Below are positions 10,307-19,827 of a stretch of 64,000 bases of DNA, piece by piece. The stretch is from the NCBI GenBank assembly GCA_963710355.1, contig CAVPZU010000001.1:248001-312000 (forward strand). Direction: 5' to 3'. Under the pieces are notes generated by a model that was given only the letters and a program-made list of their open reading frames with translations, was not told where the DNA came from and made no database searches. Origin of the DNA: Fen-1359 sp963710355 (GTDB lineage: Bacteria; Planctomycetota; Phycisphaerae; Sedimentisphaerales; Anaerobacaceae). Position 1 is the stretch's first letter, and each line of letters starts with the position of its first letter. The translations under genes were made by a program, and so were the position numbers.

Positions 10307-10870
10307 ATGGTTCACAAAAGGATTTATTTGTTGAGTTCGTTAATATGCCTTGCCTTATTGCCGGCGGGCTGTGAGGAAACGTCGCACTGGTCGCGTAAAG
10401 GCGACTATAAAAACCTTGCGTTAAACCCAAACGACGTCCGCGGCCCGGCTGCAACTTATCCGCACGCCACAAGCAATAGTGAATGCAGAAACGAGCTCTG
10501 CTACGCCGCCAAAAACGTTATCGATGGCTCAGCCGCCAATCGAGGTCACGGCCCCAAATATCCCTCCTGGGGGCCTGCTCAACTCACGGACCTGTGGCTG
10601 AAAATCGATTTTGGCCGACCCATCGAGGCGGACAAGGTGGTCATTTATATAAGGGCTGATTTCCCGCATGATGCTTACTGGAGGACGGGAACGGTAGAGT
10701 TTTCCGATGGCTCGAAAGAAAAAGTGTCCTTCCGTAAAACCGCCGCACCTCAGGAATTCAGATTTACTCCTCGTCGCATCTATTGGCTTCGCATAACTGA
10801 CCTCGTTCAGGATGAACCGCTCGGCTGGTGCGGCTTTACCGAAGTAGAGGTCTGGGGCCGACAAAATTAA
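10307..10870 (+). CDS. Lipoprotein with discoidin (F5/8 type C)-like domain
   Basis: 187 residues. The N-terminus is a lipoprotein signal peptide: basic MVHKR, hydrophobic core and lipobox LPAGC at about residue 22. From about residue 38 the sequence reads as a galactose-binding-like/discoidin jelly roll: an NVIDG motif, LTDLWLKIDFGRPIEADKVV and a final GWCGFTEVEVWG strand. These are typical of F5/8C domains that bind carbohydrate or surface ligands. It stands alone between two repeat-rich spacers with no operon partner. No enzymatic domain is attached, so a binding or structural surface role is inferred. Confidence 0.72.
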   Translation: MVHKRIYLLSSLICLALLPAGCEETSHWSRKGDYKNLALNPNDVRGPAATYPHATSNSECRNELCYAAKNVIDGSAANRGHGPKYPSWGPAQLTDLWLKIDFGRPIEADKVVIYIRADFPHDAYWRTGTVEFSDGSKEKVSFRKTAAPQEFRFTPRRIYWLRITDLVQDEPLGWCGFTEVEVWGRQN

Positions 10871-11294
10871 AAAAACCGCTTGACCCTTAACTCAAAACTA
10901 ACGACTAATGTAGCCACAGAGACCACCGAGAACACAGAGAAAATAATCAATAATCATTTTTTAACCACGGATTACACGGACTTGTCCTTCGTAGCAACAG
11001 CGAAGAAGGATTAACACGAACTTTTAACCGCATTTTATGTCTGTGGCAAAAATTTTCAGGTTTCAACCTGCAACTGGTTGCAAAAAGGAACATTTTTCCG
11101 AATTTTCCGACCCTGTTAAAAAGGGAAAAAGGCGGTTGGATAAAGAGCAAGCCGTGTTTTTCACAAATTAGAGTGGACAGGAATATAGTGAGTAGGTAAA
11201 ATCTGAAAACGGTCAGCAAAGCAGCGTTCGAGGGATTATAACTGTGTCTGAAATTATGGCAAAGGAAAATAAAAAAATTTTAGAGGGAAAAGTT
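10871..11294. repeat. Repeat-bearing spacer upstream of the coiled-coil protein
   Basis: Contains an ACTAACGACTAATG phrase (about 10898-10912), a CACAGAG block (10915-10940), an ACCACGGATTACACGG block (about 10964-10980) and a small hairpin block CCTTCGTAGC / GCGAAGAAGG (about 10986-11010) that recurs at about 50958-50985. No gene seen. A ribosome-binding site (GAGGGAAAAG) precedes the ATG at 11295. Confidence 0.6.
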
Positions 11295-11885
11295 ATGAAA
11301 ATATTATCGTTATTGTCAATATTGGTTTTGAGTGTTTCAGCGTGGGCGAGCGAACCGAACGAATCGAACGAACTCGAAAGGCTTCGCACAGAGAAAACCC
11401 AATTGAAACAAGATTACGAGAGAATGCGGCAAGTTAATATAAAACTCCGCAAAGAAAATCAACAACTTAAAGAAGAAAATAAAAAATTAACAACTCAATT
11501 AAAAACACTTCAACCCTTAAAACAAACGACAGAAGCCGCCAAACCACCGAAGAATTTTTTCGTTCATCCTCTTTCGATAGGACAGATCGGGAAAATTAAT
11601 GATCTCTATGAAGCAGAGGTGAGGAAAATCATTGATGCAAATAGTGCATGGGTCAAATTGACACTTAATTATTGTGATTATCCAGGTCCCTATGATAATT
11701 ACCACCCATACGTACGCAAGTCTGAAGATCAATTGGTTTTCGTAAGGGGAATAGATACTTCCACTATGGCGGATGGTCTTAAACTCAATTTGCCCGGCTT
11801 ATTTGAAATAACCAAAACCGAAAAACGTGGCGAGCGAACAGCTTTTTTATTAGAACCATATATCGCACCCAATAATGGCAAGTGA
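11295..11885 (+). CDS. Exported coiled-coil protein, function unknown
   Basis: The chosen start is ATG 11295, behind GAGGGAAAAG, because the product then opens with a clean signal peptide (MKILSLLSILVLSVSAWA). An in-frame start at 11244 would bury it. After cleavage comes an Asn/Glu-rich linker, then a strong coiled coil at about residues 25-75 (heptads of Leu with Glu/Lys: LKQDYERMRQ, LRKENQQLKEENKKL). The C-terminal half is globular (about residues 85-196), containing IGQIGKINDLYEAEV and aromatic clusters. I do not recognise the family. It is probably periplasmic or cell-surface. Confidence 0.65.
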   Translation: MKILSLLSILVLSVSAWASEPNESNELERLRTEKTQLKQDYERMRQVNIKLRKENQQLKEENKKLTTQLKTLQPLKQTTEAAKPPKNFFVHPLSIGQIGKINDLYEAEVRKIIDANSAWVKLTLNYCDYPGPYDNYHPYVRKSEDQLVFVRGIDTSTMADGLKLNLPGLFEITKTEKRGERTAFLLEPYIAPNNGK

Positions 11886-12051
11886 ACCACAAATTTTACA
11901 ACCACCCTTACAATTTTAAGTAGAAAACTTAGGCAAAGCAATTATGTCCACAGCAAGCGGCGCGGCCACCGTTTTGGGAACATCCGCAAATAATAACACA
12001 TTCTTTCAAAATGTGCGTAGGGGGAGATAAAGATTGTGGAAGGGGCAAATA

Positions 12052-12489
12052 ATGGCAATGAGATTGAATGAGCAGGAAATGAAATGTGTCGAGCTAATTG
12101 CCAAATGGTTTGGGGAAAACAAGAGTGTAGTTAACCGCGAAGACGCAATGAAAGAATTGGGTGTTGCTGATGATGCTTATGAGGTTCTTATAAAAAGAAT
12201 GGAACAGATAGGTGCTGTTGATATACCAAGTGGCGTACTGGATAGATACGCCATTGCGTTTCGTCCGTTGGCATACGCTGTTGAATTGGCACGAGAGATT
12301 GAGGCTCAAAAGCAGACTACGGCAGCGCCGGTGGATATTATCGACCAAGTGAAAAAGCAAATTAGGCAGAATCCGTGGACAGCGTGGCCGATTATTATAA
12401 TTCTTGGACTTGTGTTTCTTGTTTCTGCGACAAATCAATCGTGGGAACTAATTATGAAAATTGTGCGAGCCTTTTGTCAGGGAAGGTAG
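12052..12489 (+). CDS. Small membrane protein with helical N-terminal domain
   Basis: About 145 residues from ATG 12052, which has GGAAGGGG eight bases upstream; the in-frame GTG-like start at 12034 is less plausible. The N-terminal 75 residues look like a compact helical, possibly winged-helix, unit (NEQEMKCVELIAKWFGENK, then AYEVLIKRMEQIGAVDI). A linker leads to one C-terminal membrane helix (AWPIIIILGLVFLVSA). The topology is a cytoplasmic domain anchored by a C-terminal helix. No family recognised, and no operon partner within 150 bp. Confidence 0.55.
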   Translation: MAMRLNEQEMKCVELIAKWFGENKSVVNREDAMKELGVADDAYEVLIKRMEQIGAVDIPSGVLDRYAIAFRPLAYAVELAREIEAQKQTTAAPVDIIDQVKKQIRQNPWTAWPIIIILGLVFLVSATNQSWELIMKIVRAFCQGR

Positions 12490-12785
12490 GGACGTGTTGA
12501 AATCTTATCCTAGGTTATTCCCTTCACTCTTATCTGGATTTGATACGGGCGTTTTTACCCTGTATTCTAATTTACAGCCGGTCGGCTGACTATTTTTATT
12601 GATTATAGATTATTGATGATTGATTATTATTTTAATCTGCGGAAATCTGTGTTAATCCGTGGTTAAAAAAATCAATAACCTGCCGTAAAACGGCAGGCTA
12701 AATATAACAACAAAAAAATTGTGTCCTTTTGTGCCTTTTTGTGGCAAACATTTTCTCTGTGGTCTCTGTGTCCTCTGTGGCTAAA
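12490..12785. repeat. Repeat-rich spacer, reverse-oriented copies
   Basis: No gene. Holds an inverted copy of the CGGATTAACACAGATT phrase (about 12637-12665), a hairpin CCTGCCGT-aaa-ACGGCAGG (12679-12697) and an inverted CACAGAG block (about 12757-12783) ending just before the inositol-monophosphatase stop. Confidence 0.6.
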
Positions 12786-13598
12786 TCAATCGCTATTGAT
12801 GAGTTTTACAATTTCTGAATGGGCTTTTTTATTAGCGGCGACGACCTTGAAAGGCTGGCCGCTATAGCTGTCGAGATTGACCGGAAAGATTTGCTCGCCG
12901 TTCCAGCCGCTTACAACTGCACCTGCGGATTCGGCGACCAGTGTTCCGGCTGCTATGTCCCACAGTTTTGCGTGTGAAAAAATGCCTGCGGCAAGGCTTC
13001 CCTTTGCGGTGTAGGCAAGGTGCATAGCGGTCGAGCCGAAATTACGAAACTTGGTGATTTGCATTATTTTGTTGGCCCAGGCAGCGACCTTTTTATTGAA
13101 ATCCGCCGTAGGCGGATCGAGAGCGACACTGGAGAACTGGCCTAAAGCTTCTGCTTTTGCAAGTATTGGTTTATCGTTAAGTTTTGCCTGTCCGTTTTTA
13201 ACGGCCGTGAACATCGAGTCGGTAGCCGGCTCAAAGACAACGCCGACTATCGGCAGACCATTCTTCATCGCAGCGATGCTTACCGAAAAGAACGGCATCT
13301 GATGAGCGAAATTGTTTGTGCCGTCAATCGGGTCGATAACCCACCATATTTGTTCTGAATTTTTCGGGGGTTGTTCGAACATTGTTCCTTCTTTGCCTTC
13401 TTCGGCGATAAAGCCGTCTTCAGGAAATTTGCCTCTGATATGCTCGATGATTATCTGCTGACAGAGGCTATCTGCCTGCGTGACGAGCTCGTTGCCGCTC
13501 TTTACCGAGACCACCAGATGATTTTGCGATTCCAGCGCCTTTCGGCCTGCCATTCGGGCCGCCAAAACTGCTATTTCGAGCATCAGATTCAAATTCAT
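12786..13598 (-). CDS. Inositol-monophosphatase-family phosphatase
   Basis: About 270 residues from ATG 13598. The Mg-dependent IMPase motifs are present: EEGKEG (metal), WVIDPIDGTNNFAHQMPFF (the DPIDGTNNF signature) and KLWDIAAGTLVAESAGA. Substrates in this family include inositol monophosphates, fructose-1,6-bisphosphate and 3'-phosphoadenosine compounds, so the substrate is open. The ATG sits at the very edge of a dispersed repeat (13599-13640, related to the 104-bp repeats at 53.7 and 53.9 kb), and the frame stays open upstream to an ATG at 13703, so a 35-residue N-terminal extension is possible. A second repeat (13102-13116) lies in frame and encodes DPPTAD inside the enzyme. Confidence 0.85.
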   Translation of the reverse strand: MNLNLMLEIAVLAARMAGRKALESQNHLVVSVKSGNELVTQADSLCQQIIIEHIRGKFPEDGFIAEEGKEGTMFEQPPKNSEQIWWVIDPIDGTNNFAHQMPFFSVSIAAMKNGLPIVGVVFEPATDSMFTAVKNGQAKLNDKPILAKAEALGQFSSVALDPPTADFNKKVAAWANKIMQITKFRNFGSTAMHLAYTAKGSLAAGIFSHAKLWDIAAGTLVAESAGAVVSGWNGEQIFPVNLDSYSGQPFKVVAANKKAHSEIVKLINSD

Positions 13599-13640
13599 AG
13601 TGAGCCTGCCTGCCATGAGCTTGTCGAAGGGGTCGAACCT
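13599..13640 (-). repeat. Partial copy of the TTCGACAAGCTC dispersed repeat abutting a start codon
   Basis: On the minus strand this reads GTTCGACCCCTTCGACAAG, then GGCAGGCAGGCTCACT, then the ATG of the IMPase gene. The order and words match the repeats at 53651-53754 and 53943-54046, where CTCACTATG also occurs. Confidence 0.75.
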
Positions 13641-13717
13641 ATCCTTTTTTTCCGGTTTCATAAGGCCTCGCTTATATCCTTGACATTTAGGTTGCTTTGC
13701 CATATTTTACCGCAACT

Positions 13718-14188
13718 ATGCAGACAAGCCAACAGACAAATACGGTTAAATTTTACCGCAGGGCAACAGGAAAGCAGAGGCTGTTTGCGGGCGTGATGTG
13801 TCTGTTTATTGTCGGTCTTTTTGGCGTCCTGTCGCTGGCGGGGGCGGGCAAAATAAACTTAGCCAGATGGATTGGCGGATGCGGTTTTAAGCAAAAGTAT
13901 AACCTTCCCTGCCCGTCCTGCTCAATGACCACGGCAGCGATTGCCTTTGTTCAGGGCAAAATCTTTCAATCTTTTTATATCCAGCCTGCCGCTGCTTTAT
14001 TGTGTGTGCTTCTGGTAATTTCAGCATTTTTGGCTTTTCTTACAGCCTGTTTTGGGGTATATTTTTCCTTTATTGAAACGATTTTTTGTCAGGCGAACAT
14101 AAAATATATTGTGCTGGCGATTTTGGTAATTATTTTGGCGGGCTGGGCGGTAACGCTTGCGAGGGCAATAGCTGAAAGGAGTCGGTAG
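13718..14188 (+). CDS. DUF2752 family membrane protein
   Basis: About 156 residues from ATG 13718 (an ATG at 13697 is also in frame). It carries the DUF2752 hallmark: an early membrane helix (LFAGVMCLFIVGLFGVLSL), then GCGFKQKYNLPCPSCSMTTA with paired cysteines, then two more hydrophobic segments. The family is widespread in Planctomycetes, Bacteroidetes and Actinobacteria and has no established function. It is divergent from the IMPase gene, and the lipoprotein gene follows after seven bases, implying cotranscription. Confidence 0.8.
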   Translation: MQTSQQTNTVKFYRRATGKQRLFAGVMCLFIVGLFGVLSLAGAGKINLARWIGGCGFKQKYNLPCPSCSMTTAAIAFVQGKIFQSFYIQPAAALLCVLLVISAFLAFLTACFGVYFSFIETIFCQANIKYIVLAILVIILAGWAVTLARAIAERSR

Positions 14189-14195
14189 GGAAAAA

Positions 14196-14885
14196 ATGAA
14201 AAGTAATTATCGTTTATTTTATTATATATTAACAGCGTCTTTGACGGTTATTTTATTTGAGGGTTGCGCTGTTGTAGGTATTCTCGGGACGCCGACGCCG
14301 TCCGAAAAGAATATACCTGCCGAATTTAATCTCGCTGCCGCCAAAGACAAAAAAATACTTGTTCTGGTTAATCAGCCTTCCTGGCTTAATGCACCGCCTC
14401 TGCTTCGACAAACCTTGACGAAGCAAATTCAGTCAAGACTGATTGCTAATGCCGGCCCGAAGCCTTTATTAAATATGATTTCTTATGAAAGTCTTTCGGA
14501 ATTTCGCTCGAAAGAGGCGGCCTTTTCATCTATGACTGCTGCACAAATCGGAAAGGCATTAAACGCCGACCTGGTCCTGATTGCGGATTTGACGGCGTAT
14601 AGGCTTGTTAATGTTGAGGATTCTGATTATTTTGGAGGCTCTTTATCCGGCTGCATCTTTCTTATTGATGTTGCAAATTCGGACAGGCTTTGGCCTGCCG
14701 ATGTGGAAAATAAAAAAATAAATGTTGCTTTCGACATCGAAAGCCATGGGCAGGAAGCTGCCTTTGTCCGTCTGGCGGCAGCATTTGCTCATTGTGCAAC
14801 GAGGGTTTTCTATGATTGTCCGCAAAATAAATTTAAGATTGCAGAAGACAAAAGCGACTCAGCCTGGAGCCAGTGGGGCGATTAA
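14196..14885 (+). CDS. Putative lipoprotein, function unknown
   Basis: 229 residues. Basic start, hydrophobic stretch and a Cys at about residue 24 (VILFEGC; the lipobox is a weak match because Glu sits at -2). The mature part has an alternating alpha/beta look: KDKKILVLVNQPSWL, a predicted helix, LVLIADLTAYRLV, then VANSDRLWPAD. This resembles the nucleotide-free 'CsgG/YfgI-like' outer-membrane lipoproteins in feel only; I do not assign it. It follows DUF2752 by seven bases. An inverted repeat at 14892-14923 just after the stop may terminate the pair. Confidence 0.55.
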   Translation: MKSNYRLFYYILTASLTVILFEGCAVVGILGTPTPSEKNIPAEFNLAAAKDKKILVLVNQPSWLNAPPLLRQTLTKQIQSRLIANAGPKPLLNMISYESLSEFRSKEAAFSSMTAAQIGKALNADLVLIADLTAYRLVNVEDSDYFGGSLSGCIFLIDVANSDRLWPADVENKKINVAFDIESHGQEAAFVRLAAAFAHCATRVFYDCPQNKFKIAEDKSDSAWSQWGD

Positions 14886-14891
14886 TGGTTC

Positions 14892-14923
14892 AAACTGACC
14901 GTTTTTATTAAAACAGTCAGTTT
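14892..14923 (+). terminator. Inverted repeat after the lipoprotein gene, possible terminator
   Basis: AAACTGAC-c-GTTTT, loop TATT, AAAAC-a-GTCAGTTT: 13 paired positions with one mismatch, 6 nt after the stop. There is no U-run on the + side, so it may be a weak or factor-assisted stop. Confidence 0.45.
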
Positions 14924-15072
14924 GCGAGTCGTTAGTCGATAGTTTTTAGTTGTTAGTTCGTGGAGGCCGACTTCGTCGGCAACTTGTTTAGATAATTGAG
15001 ATTACGATAGTTACAGGATTTTCATAAGAAGAATCGGTCGGTTTGAGTTAATAATTTTTACGGAGGTTTGAT

Positions 15073-16020
15073 ATGATTAGAATCCTTATTGCAGACAAGA
15101 TTGCACAGGAAGCTATTGATTTAATCAATGCGGCATCGGGCGCCGAGGCGGTTGTTAAGCATGGCTTAAGCGAAGAAGAATTATCGAAAATCATCGGCGA
15201 ATATGACGGCCTGCTCGTTCAAAGCGCAACCAAAGTCACCGCAAAGGTGCTGGCAAATCCGGGCAAGCTTCGGGCCATCGGCAGGGCGGGCGCCGGCGTG
15301 GATAACATAGATGTTCCTGCCGCGAAGGCGAAAAATATCACGGTTATGAACACGCCCGGCGGCAATACGATAAGTGTTGCAGAACACGTCTTTGCCTTAA
15401 CGCTGGCCTTGATCAGACACGTCGTGCCTGCGTGCAACAGTTTAAAGGCAGGTGCCTGGGACAAGAAAAAGTTTATGGGCAACCAGCTCAACAAAAAGGT
15501 TTTGGGCATCATCGGGCTCGGCAAGATCGGGCTGGCGGTTGCGGTCAGGGCAAAGGCCTTTAATATGAAGATTCTTGGCTATGACCCATACATTGTGCCG
15601 CCCGACGCGAAAAAAATCGGCATTGAAATAGCGGATAATGTGGAACGGATTTATAAGGAGGCTGATTTCATTACAGTCCACGTCCCCAAATCAAAGGAAA
15701 CAATCAGTATGATAGGCAGCGAACAGATTGGTATGATGAAGCCGACCGTCCGTTTAATCAATACTGCACGAGGCGGCATTATCAACGAAGACGCCCTTTA
15801 TGAAGCGCTTGCCAACAATCGTATCGCAGGGGCCGCCCTCGATGTCTATTCGGAGGAACCGCCGAAAAATACCAAATTTATGAAGTTCGATAACTGCCTC
15901 GTCACGCCTCATCTCGGCGCAAATTCATCGGAGGCCCAGGTAGAATGCGGAATTGAAGCAGCGAGAATTGTCCTCGATTATTTGATGGGTAAACCCGCCA
16001 AAAATGTCGTTAAAGGTTGA
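15073..16020 (+). CDS. serA: D-3-phosphoglycerate dehydrogenase, short form
   Basis: 315 residues; RBS GGAGG at about 15062. D-isomer-specific 2-hydroxyacid dehydrogenase fold: substrate loop GRAGAGVDNIDVPAA, Rossmann motif GLGKIGLAVA, catalytic Arg in INTARGGIINEDAL, Glu in YSEEPP and His in TPHLGANSSEAQ. The C-terminus lacks the ASB and ACT domains of long SerA enzymes, so feedback inhibition by serine through ACT is not expected. It catalyses the first step of serine synthesis from 3-phosphoglycerate. Another hydroxyacid dehydrogenase is possible but less likely given these motifs. Confidence 0.85.
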   Translation: MIRILIADKIAQEAIDLINAASGAEAVVKHGLSEEELSKIIGEYDGLLVQSATKVTAKVLANPGKLRAIGRAGAGVDNIDVPAAKAKNITVMNTPGGNTISVAEHVFALTLALIRHVVPACNSLKAGAWDKKKFMGNQLNKKVLGIIGLGKIGLAVAVRAKAFNMKILGYDPYIVPPDAKKIGIEIADNVERIYKEADFITVHVPKSKETISMIGSEQIGMMKPTVRLINTARGGIINEDALYEALANNRIAGAALDVYSEEPPKNTKFMKFDNCLVTPHLGANSSEAQVECGIEAARIVLDYLMGKPAKNVVKG

Positions 16021-16061
16021 TTGCCGAAAGATGTTTCAATTAGCCGTTGTTTGGATTGTTT

Positions 16062-17438
16062 ATGGCTGAAGAATTGATAATCAGTATCAGCGGTTTAAGG
16101 GGTATTGTCGGAGGGAACCTCACACCTGCCGTTGCAGCAGAATACGGCTGTGCATTCGGCACTTTTTTAAGGCACAGATTTGCCAATGAAAAGGATAGAC
16201 TAAAGGTTTGTATCGGGCGCGATTCGAGGCCGAGCGGGCAGATGCTATGTTCGGCTGTTGCGGCAGGCCTGTTGTCGGCAGGCATCGATTGTTTGGATAT
16301 TGGTATCGTCAGTACGCCCGGCGTATCAGTCATGCTTCGCTATATGGACTGTGCCGGCGGCGTGGTAATTACCGCATCACACAATCCGATTGAGTATAAC
16401 GGCATAAAATTACTTTTAGATAACGGCATAGCGCCGCCGAAACAGGCAGCAGAGCAGATAAAAAAGTTGTTCGATGAAAAAAGATTTAAATTTGTTTCTT
16501 CCGTCGATTGCGGCAAATGTTTTGCAAATCGGGAAGCTATCGATGTGCATATTGAAAAAGTCATTTCAATTGTTGATGCAGAAAAAGTTGCCTCAAAGAA
16601 ATACAGAGTTGTTTTAGACAGTGTTAATGGTGCCGGCGGCACCGAGGCAAAATTACTGCTTTCAAAACTCGGCTGCAGGATAACAGCGATGAATGATGAA
16701 CCGACAGGTCTGTTTGCACATAAACCGGAGCCGATTGCGGAAAACCTCACAGGCTTGTGTCAGGCCGTTAAGAAAAATAAGGCCGATGTCGGTTTTGCGC
16801 TCGACCCGGACGCCGACCGGCTTGCTATAGTGAACGAAAACGGCGAATACATTGGCGAGGAATATACCCTTGCGCTCGCAGCGAAGTATGTTCTGATGAA
16901 GACGAAAGGTCCTGTTGCGACAAATCTTTCCACATCGAGAATGCTCGATGACATTGCACAGGAAGCGGCTGTTAAGGTTATTCGCACGCCGGTAGGGGAG
17001 GCAAATGTCGCATACGCAATGCTTGAGAATAATTGTGTTATCGGCGGCGAAGGCAACGGCGGCGTTATTGATTTGAGAGTCTGCCCTGTTCGCAACAGTA
17101 TGGTTGCGATGGCCGTTGTCCTGCAATATATGGCTGCGACCGGCAAAACCGTCAGTTCGCTTGCATCTGAAATTGCGGCCTATTATACGATTAAAGACAA
17201 GTTCAGTGCCGACGAAAAAGCCTTCAATGGGCTGGTTGCCAGGGTGAAAGAGATTTTTACTGACGCAAAAATAGATACCGCTGACGGCTGCCGCTTTGAT
17301 TTTAATGACGGCTGGCTGCACCTGCGGACAAGCAATACCGAACCGATAGTGCGGGTTATTGTCGAGGCAAAGAAGAGAGAAACTGCTGAAAAATATCTGA
17401 AAATTATCCGGAAAGCAAATGAGTCCATTATGAAATAA
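16062..17438 (+). CDS. glmM: Phosphoglucosamine mutase / phosphohexomutase
   Basis: About 458 residues from ATG 16062 (MAEELIISISGLRGIVGG). All alpha-D-phosphohexomutase signatures are present: phosphoserine loop TASHNPIEYNGIKLL, metal loop DPDADRLA, sugar loop GEGNGGVI and phosphate loop RTSNTEPIVRVIVEA. The SGLRGIVGG opening favours GlmM-type enzymes (glucosamine-6-P to glucosamine-1-P for cell-wall and LPS precursors), but phosphomannomutase activity cannot be excluded. A 41-bp gap after serA suggests cotranscription. Confidence 0.85.
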   Translation: MAEELIISISGLRGIVGGNLTPAVAAEYGCAFGTFLRHRFANEKDRLKVCIGRDSRPSGQMLCSAVAAGLLSAGIDCLDIGIVSTPGVSVMLRYMDCAGGVVITASHNPIEYNGIKLLLDNGIAPPKQAAEQIKKLFDEKRFKFVSSVDCGKCFANREAIDVHIEKVISIVDAEKVASKKYRVVLDSVNGAGGTEAKLLLSKLGCRITAMNDEPTGLFAHKPEPIAENLTGLCQAVKKNKADVGFALDPDADRLAIVNENGEYIGEEYTLALAAKYVLMKTKGPVATNLSTSRMLDDIAQEAAVKVIRTPVGEANVAYAMLENNCVIGGEGNGGVIDLRVCPVRNSMVAMAVVLQYMAATGKTVSSLASEIAAYYTIKDKFSADEKAFNGLVARVKEIFTDAKIDTADGCRFDFNDGWLHLRTSNTEPIVRVIVEAKKRETAEKYLKIIRKANESIMK

Positions 17439-17665
17439 TCTTTCTATTGGTATTCTCAAGCGGGAGCAAGCCAAAAAAGTTCGATTTGTGTCTTCGCAGC
17501 CATCTTCCAGATAGTATATATGTGCGTCATTCGTTACGAAAAGGTTTGTAAGCAGCGCCTCTTTCATAAAATTAAAATGTTGGGAAAGCCTTTGAATTTT
17601 TTCATATTTTAGAATAAAATTAACAGTTTCTTATTGTTGCTTACAATGTTTAAGAAAGGATTATT

Positions 17666-19769
17666 ATGAGTCTGGAGTCGTTTTTTAATCCACGCTCAAT
17701 TGCTGTTGTAGGGGCATCCCATAAAAAGGGCAAGGTTGGCTACGAAATCCTTACCAACATAGTTGCCGGAGGGTTTCAAGGCAGGGTATTTCCTGTCAAC
17801 AAAAACGTCGAGCAGATTGAAGGATTAAAATGCTACCCTGACCTCGAATCCATCGGCGAGGTGCCTGAGCTTGTCATAATAGTAGTTCCTGCACCTGCTG
17901 TGCCGGAGATAATGACGCAGTGCGGCAAAATTGGCACAAAGGCGGTCGTAATCATCACGGCGGGTTTCAAAGAGGTCGGCAAAGAGGGTAAGGAGACTCG
18001 AAGAGCAAATTATCGAAATTGCAAAACGAGCGGGCATTCACATTATAGGCCCGAATTGTCTCGGCCTGATTGTCCCGACAAACAAACTTAACGCCAGTTT
18101 CGGCGGAGATATGCCTCTGCCGGGTTCGATTGGTTATCTGTCGCAGTCAGGCGCCCTTTTGGCGGGCATCCTCGACCTGGCAAGGGATGAGCAAATCGGC
18201 TTCAGCAAGCTCGTCAGTTTCGGCAACAAGGCCGACATCGATGAGCTGGATTTGATGATGTCCTTCGGCGATGACGAGGAAACAAAGGTCATTGCCGGCT
18301 ATCTCGAAAGCATTACCGACGGCAATATCTTCGTTCGCCGTGCGGAAAAAATCTCAAACAAAAAGCCGATACTGCTCATCAAGGCCGGTGCCTCATCCGC
18401 AGGTGCAAAGGCGGCATCTTCCCATACCGGCAGTCTCGCAGGCGACGACACCGCTTATGAAGCGGTATTTGAAAGGGCAGGTATTATTCGCTGCAACTCC
18501 ATTCAGCAGCAGCTTGACTATGCTCTTGCCTTTGCTCATCAGCCGTTTCCGAGAGGGCCATCTATTGCGGTAATCACAAATGCGGGCGGCCCCGGCATTA
18601 TTGCTGCTGATTCGATTGAAAGGCAGGGCCTCGATTTCGCACAGTTGAGCAGGCAAACAGTGGCAAAACTGACCGAAGTGTTGCCGTCTGCCGCCAACCT
18701 TTTTAATCCTATCGATGTCTTGGGAGATGCCCTCGCAGACCGCTATGAATTTGCCCTCGATGTAGTCCTCGACGACCCGAACGTGAACGTTGTTATTGTG
18801 CTGCTTACGCCTCAGGCGATGACTCAGCCGACCGAGACCGCCGATGCGATTGTAAGGATAGCACATAAAAAACCAAATAAGCCGGTTTTTACCTGCTTTA
18901 TAGGTGCACAAAAGGTAGAGGAAGGTATAAAGATTTTGCGGCGAAACGGTATTCCATCTTACACTTCGCCGGAATTTGTCGTTTCCGCGGCAAGGGTTAT
19001 GGTCGATTATGTCAGATGGCGTGCTAGGCCGCAGCGCGTGGTAAAACTCTTTCCTGTCAACCGCCGAAAGGTTGAAAACATAATCGAAAAGCATCTTCGC
19101 CAGGGACTGCGAGAAGTGGGCGAGGCCGAGGCAAAAGAGATTATCGAGGCTTACGGCTTTGTGACACCGAAAGGCTCAATTGCAACAACCGCCGAACAGG
19201 CTGCTAACATCGCCGACCAGATTGGCTATCCTGTCGTCCTGAAAATCTGGTCGCCTGATATTATTCATAAATCTGATGTGGGCGGTGTCAAACTGGGTCT
19301 TGAAAATGCCGGGCAGGTCAGAGACGCCTTCGATTTGATGATGTACCGGATTCCGAAAAAAGTGCCAGCCGCAGAGATTCTCGGCGTCCTTGTTCAGCAG
19401 ATGTGTACCGGCGGAAAAGAGGTCATCCTCGGTATGAAACGCGACCCGCGATTCGGACCGTTGATGATGTTCGGAATGGGCGGAACAATGGTCGAGGTCC
19501 TCAAGGATGTATCTTTCTACCTTGCGCCGCTAACAGAGGAGGAGGCAAAACAAATGCTCATTAACACCCGAACATATAAGATATTGACCGGCGTCAGGGG
19601 TCAGGAGAGCGTTGATATCGGCGCCATTGCGGAGGGCCTGCAGAGGTTGTCGCAATTAGTTACGGAATTTCCCCAGATAAAAGAGCTTGATATTAACCCT
19701 TATATTGTCGGACACGAAGGCACTGTGCCTATTGCTGTTGACGCCCGAATGAGTGTGGAAAAGGTGTAG
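17666..19769 (+). CDS. ADP-forming acetate/acyl-CoA synthetase (fused alpha-beta), one frameshift
   Basis: About 700 residues after reconstruction; start ATG 17666 behind AAAGGA. The CoA-binding Rossmann domain opens with FFNPRSIAVVGASHKKGKVG, then comes a succinyl-CoA-ligase-like module with the phospho-His loop SSHTGSLAGDD, and then an ATP-grasp domain (PVVLKIWSPDIIHKSDVGGVKLGL). An extra A at 17996 breaks the frame; removing it restores GKELEEQIIEIAKRAG across the junction. Pieces are 17666-18091 and 18111-19769 plus the short bridge. The reaction acyl-CoA + ADP + Pi <-> acid + CoA + ATP can run either way, so it may make ATP from acetyl-CoA or activate acids. It is the first gene of a three-gene + strand operon in the acetate island. 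Confidence 0.87.
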
Positions 19770-19827
19770 ATACAAGTGGTTCCTCAAATGCGAAAAATTG
19801 CGTTTGCGGACCTCAATTGGAGAAAAG

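Noticed and set aside
16662..17567. Long antisense reading frame (301 codons) over glmM and its downstream spacer
   Set aside because: It is mostly the complement of well-conserved glmM codons; the N-terminal part outside glmM matches no family I know and has no ribosome-binding site.
18393..19094. 233-codon antisense frame in the ADP-forming synthetase gene
   Set aside because: Same reasoning: shadow of the ATP-grasp/CoA-ligase coding region.
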